DNA from: UBA4416 sp040386075
GTDB taxonomy: Bacteria > Bacteroidota > Bacteroidia > B-17B0 > Aurantibacillaceae
DNA length: 64,000 nt
Assembly (NCBI GenBank): GCA_040386075.1
Contig: JAZKGE010000032.1
Coordinates: 133,151 to 197,150, forward strand
Reading direction: 5' to 3'
The notes beneath the pieces were generated by a model. It saw nothing but the letters and a program-made list of their open reading frames with translations. It ran no database searches and was not told where the DNA came from. Within the stretch, counting starts at the first letter, position 1. Every line of letters begins with the position of its first letter. Shown here piece by piece: positions 61,666-64,000 of the stretch. Made by a program: the position numbers and the translations under genes.

Positions 61666-62266
61666 CGTTGAGCTCCAGTTCCAACTGTGCCGGTAACAGC
61701 TGAAAGGTCATCCGGTGTAAATGAGTCGTAGAATGATTACGGATTCCTTCCCGGTGAAATTTTGTAGGATAACCCATATTTGTTTCCCAACCGTAGTGGG
61801 GATGCTGTTTGGCAGCTTCCTTCATAAAATCATCCCGATAGGTTTTGGCTAAGATACTTGCTGCGGCAATACTCAAAAACTTTGCGTCGCCTTTAATGAT
61901 GCACTGATGCGGCGTTTGTTTGTAAGGCGTAAAGCGGTTCCCATCAATTAATAATAACTCAGGCAATTGGGTTAATTGATCAACTGCCCGGTGCATAGCT
62001 AAAAACGACGCTTTTAAAATGTTGATCTTATCTATTTCTACATTATCAACCACGCCAATAGCCCAGGTAATGGCTTTTTCTTCAATTTCGGGGCGTAAAT
62101 CATAACGGTCTTTATCCGTTAGTTGTTTACTATCGTTAAGCCATTTATTCTTGTATTTCTTTGGTAAAATAACCGCGGCGGCGTATACAGGACCGGCCAG
62201 GCAACCTCGCCCGGCTTCATCGCAGCCAGCTTCAATTAATGTTTTATCAAAGTAAGATTTAAGCAT
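61658..62266 (-). CDS. rnhB: Ribonuclease HII
   Basis: The 202-aa enzyme removes ribonucleotides and RNA from RNA-DNA hybrids. It shows the family motif GCDEAGRGCLAGPV (catalytic D16 and E17), LLIDGNR (third acid) and KGDAKFLSIAAASILAKTYRD with the fourth acid nearby. Length and start are normal. The gene begins 5 bp after the peroxiredoxin stop on the same strand. Confidence 0.97.
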   Translation of the reverse strand: MLKSYFDKTLIEAGCDEAGRGCLAGPVYAAAVILPKKYKNKWLNDSKQLTDKDRYDLRPEIEEKAITWAIGVVDNVEIDKINILKASFLAMHRAVDQLTQLPELLLIDGNRFTPYKQTPHQCIIKGDAKFLSIAAASILAKTYRDDFMKEAAKQHPHYGWETNMGYPTKFHREGIRNHSTTHLHRMTFQLLPAQLELELNDE

Positions 62267-62271
62267 TTTAC

Positions 62272-62742
62272 TTAATTCAATCTTTCTAAAGTAGCTTTAA
62301 TGGCATCAAAATCCGGCTGCTTACCTGCATCTTCCAGGATCTCGGCATATTGGATAGCGCCTTGCTTATCAATAACAAAGGCAGAACGTTTAGTAACACC
62401 CTGCATCCCAAAACCAAACGTTTCATATAACGAGTCGTAAGCTTTTGCGGTAGTTTTATTGAAATCAGATAACAGGTCGAAATTGTAGCTTTGCTCAGCC
62501 TTGAATTTACCTAAACTAAATAATGAGTCGATGGAAATGCCTACAACTTCTGCATTTAAAGACGTATAGATATTATAATTATCGCGAATGTTACATAACT
62601 CAGCCGTGCAAACACCTGTAAATGCTAACGGAAAGAAGAGGATCACTAAATTTCTTCCTTTGTAGTCAGATAAAGAAATCTCTTTTTTTTCAGTATTAAA
62701 TAATTTAAAATCCGGAGCTGGTTTTCCTATTTCTATTGACAT
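62272..62742 (-). CDS. Peroxiredoxin of the redoxin/AhpE-like type
   Basis: The 156-aa protein has the peroxidatic cysteine C45 in PLAFTGVCTAELC, with the P-x3-T-x2-C active-site pattern, and a second cysteine C50 five residues later. A C-terminal resolving VCP motif is absent, so it is a 1-Cys or atypical 2-Cys enzyme. It reduces peroxides using thioredoxin or another thiol. It lies divergent from the typical 2-Cys peroxiredoxin at 62931. Confidence 0.92.
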   Translation of the reverse strand: MSIEIGKPAPDFKLFNTEKKEISLSDYKGRNLVILFFPLAFTGVCTAELCNIRDNYNIYTSLNAEVVGISIDSLFSLGKFKAEQSYNFDLLSDFNKTTAKAYDSLYETFGFGMQGVTKRSAFVIDKQGAIQYAEILEDAGKQPDFDAIKATLERLN

Positions 62743-62884
62743 ATGCGTTTTAGTTTAAGATGAGTATTGGTTAAGGCCAAAATTAACTAATTATGTATGT
62801 AGTTGCAGTTTTTATTATTTCACAAACTTTCTAAACTTTTTAACTTTCCAAGGCTTAAGTGGATATAAAACCAAAGTAAAATGA

Positions 62885-62892
62885 TAATTTTG
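62885..62892 (+). promoter_or_regulatory. Putative -7 element (TAATTTTG) of the 2-Cys peroxiredoxin gene
   Basis: TAATTTTG fits TAnnTTTG and lies 38 bp before the ATG at 62931. No OxyR-like palindrome is obvious in the 188-bp divergent region between the two peroxiredoxin genes. Confidence 0.45.
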
Positions 62893-62930
62893 CCCCGAAA
62901 ATTTATTAACCTTTAAAAATATATACAATT

Positions 62931-63560
62931 ATGGCATTAGTAGGAAAAAAAGCACCTTTATTTAAGGCAGCTGCCGTTATTAACGGCGAAGAGATCGTTG
63001 AGGATTTCTCATTAGAACAATATATCGGCAAAAAACACGTGGTATTTTTCTTTTACCCAAAAGATTTTACGTTTGTTTGTCCAACAGAATTACATGCATT
63101 TCAGGAGAAACTAGCTGAATTTGAAAGCCGTGGATGCGCCATTGTTGGTTGTAGTACAGATACAGAACAAAGCCACTGGGGCTGGTTACAATTGGATAAG
63201 AAAGCCGGTGGCATCAAAGGCGTTACTTATCCATTGGTAGCAGATACCACTAAGATCATTTCTATCAATTTCGATACATTATTAGGTGATTATGATGTGA
63301 ACGACAACGGTGATTTGATCGCTACAGGCGAGATGATCGCATTCCGTGGGTTGTTCTTAATTGATAAAGAAGGGGTTGTTCGTCACCAATTGATCAATGA
63401 TTTGCCATTAGGGCGCAATGTTGATGAGGCATTACGTATGGTAGATGCTTTACAGTTTTTTGAACAAAAGGGTGAGGTTTGCCCGGCAAACTGGAGCAAA
63501 GGTAAAGAGGGCATGAAGGCCGACCACAAAGGAGTTGCAGAGTATTTAGGCAAAAACTAA
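62931..63560 (+). CDS. Typical 2-Cys peroxiredoxin
   Basis: The 209-aa protein has the peroxidatic cysteine C50 in FYPKDFTFVCPTEL and the resolving cysteine C184 in GEVCPANW, the two-site layout of the AhpC/Prx1 group. MIAFRGLFLIDKEGVVRHQ is the usual region before the C-terminus. It reduces hydrogen peroxide and organic peroxides. A strong terminator follows at 63580-63604. Its divergent partner is a second peroxiredoxin, suggesting a shared stress response. Confidence 0.95.
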   Translation: MALVGKKAPLFKAAAVINGEEIVEDFSLEQYIGKKHVVFFFYPKDFTFVCPTELHAFQEKLAEFESRGCAIVGCSTDTEQSHWGWLQLDKKAGGIKGVTYPLVADTTKIISINFDTLLGDYDVNDNGDLIATGEMIAFRGLFLIDKEGVVRHQLINDLPLGRNVDEALRMVDALQFFEQKGEVCPANWSKGKEGMKADHKGVAEYLGKN

Positions 63561-63579
63561 GTGATAAAATAAAGCGTTA

Positions 63580-63604
63580 AAAAGAAGGGTTTTCCCTTCT
63601 TTTC
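63580..63604 (+). terminator. Rho-independent terminator of the 2-Cys peroxiredoxin gene
   Basis: Stem AAGAAGGG (63582-63589) / CCCTTCTT (63594-63601) with a TTTT loop, running into TTTT. Confidence 0.88.
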
Positions 63605-63668
63605 GCATTTATCATATAGAACTAAAACTAATTATTTTTGAAAAAAGCTGAAAAAAGTTATATTTTTT

Positions 63669-63699
63669 TTTGCAACAATAGAATTTGTTGTTAAATTTG
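63669..63699 (+). promoter_or_regulatory. Canonical Bacteroidota promoter of the tRNA cluster
   Basis: TTTG at 63669-63672, a 19-bp spacer and TAAATTTG at 63692-63699 match the phylum consensus TTTG-N19-TAnnTTTG. Transcription would start near 63705, about 40 bp before the first tRNA. Confidence 0.8.
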
Positions 63700-63744
63700 C
63701 AACCCCATTTAAAACGGGACGTTCTTTAAAATCAAAAAAATTAA

Positions 63745-63817
63745 GCCGAAGTAGCTCAGCTGGTAGAGCCACTGATTTGTAATCAGTAGGTCGGGGGTTC
63801 GAGTCCCTTCTTCGGCT
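63745..63817 (+). tRNA. tRNA-Thr(UGU)
   Basis: The 73-nt cloverleaf has the acceptor stem GCCGAAG / CTTCGGC, D-arm AGCTCAGCTGGTAGAGC, anticodon stem ACTGA / TCAGT with anticodon TGT at 63778-63780, and T-arm GGGGGTTCGAGTCCCTT. The 3' CCA is not encoded. Confidence 0.95.
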
Positions 63818-63828
63818 CTTTTTAAAAT

Positions 63829-63909
63829 GGGGATATACCAGAGTGGCCAAATGGGACAGACTGTAAATCTGTTGTTTCGACTTCGGAGGTTCGAATCCTC
63901 CTGTCCCCA
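63829..63909 (+). tRNA. tRNA-Tyr(GUA)
   Basis: The 81-nt tRNA has the acceptor GGGGATA / TGTCCCC, anticodon GTA at 63863-63865 within stem ACAGA / TCTGT, and the long variable arm expected of bacterial tRNA-Tyr. The T-arm reads GGAGGTTCGAATCCTCC. It is 11 bp from tRNA-Thr. Confidence 0.95.
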
Positions 63910-63948
63910 CAGAGTAAAACGATGGTTGTCGCATTGTTAACAGATTAA

Positions 63949-64000
63949 GCGAAAGTAGCTCAATTGGTAGAGCTCCAGCCTTCCAAGCTGGAGGTTGCGG
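63949..64000 (+). tRNA. tRNA-Gly(UCC), 5' part cut by window edge
   Basis: The segment starts GCGAAAGTAGCTCAATTGG and has the anticodon stem-loop CCAGC-CT-TCC-AA-GCTGG, anticodon TCC at 63982-63984. The T-arm and 3' acceptor lie beyond the window. It is the third gene of the cluster after Thr and Tyr, the order often followed by tuf in related genomes. Confidence 0.9.

Noticed and set aside
63632..63934. 100-aa minus-strand reading frame across the tRNA cluster
   Set aside because: It is the antisense of tRNA-Thr and tRNA-Tyr; the peptide with RRRDSNPRPTDYKSVALP is a well-known artefact of such regions.

Overview
The window looks like a chromosomal contig from a low-GC member of the Bacteroidota that carries a type IX secretion system (T9SS). 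The signs are many secreted proteins with type A sorting domains (PNPA...GIYFVR pattern) or type B gliding-motility C-terminal domains, SprB-type repeats beside a PorP/SprF protein, a TonB receptor with a carboxypeptidase-like N-terminus, absence of Shine-Dalgarno sites, and -7 elements of the TAnnTTTG type. I cannot place it below phylum. A run of 10 N at 1295-1304 marks a scaffold join, so this is probably a draft or metagenome assembly.

Region 1 (1 to about 8643) is the right part of an integrative element. It ends at a 45-bp 3' piece of a tRNA-Val(UAC) gene with its terminator (the attachment site), next to a tyrosine integrase. Its minus-strand backbone holds a replication-initiator-like protein (cut by the window edge), an excisionase-type HTH protein, a gene broken by the gap, and a six-helix membrane protein. 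Its plus-strand cargo is a compact three-gene operon: a GHKL ATPase, an 801-aa protein with two degenerate phosphoribosyltransferase-like folds, and a small protein with an RX4H HEPN-like motif. This operon is my best candidate for an undescribed conflict or defence system.

Region 2 (8.7-17.3 kb) is ordinary chromosome: a TPR hybrid histidine kinase, a TPR sensor-like protein without an output domain, a Crp/Fnr regulator, a pirin, a GT39-like glycosyltransferase, and the orphan C-terminus of a lost T9SS protein. Two 130-137 bp copies of an interspersed palindromic repeat flank the pirin gene.

Region 3 (17.6-40.4 kb) is a surface-protein region: a 1730-aa T9SS protein, a small exported protein with a TonB receptor, a TSUP permease, then two paralogous SprB-like giants, each with six pairs of SprB modules, separated by a PorP/SprF gene. 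The first giant carries a one-base frameshift near 30341. The second has a 225-residue jelly-roll-like domain inserted inside one repeat module.

Region 4 (40.4-64 kb) mixes housekeeping genes (truB, ribBA, a CoA-type Nudix hydrolase, asnS, an Nfu protein, a ComF protein, asd, rnhB, two peroxiredoxins) with more T9SS cargo: a tandem paralog pair, a lamin-tail protein, and a gene whose sorting domain is cut off by an in-frame TGA. A 524-bp intergenic region after asd holds three terminators and possible structured RNAs. The window closes with a tRNA cluster (Thr, Tyr, partial Gly) behind a textbook Bacteroidota promoter.
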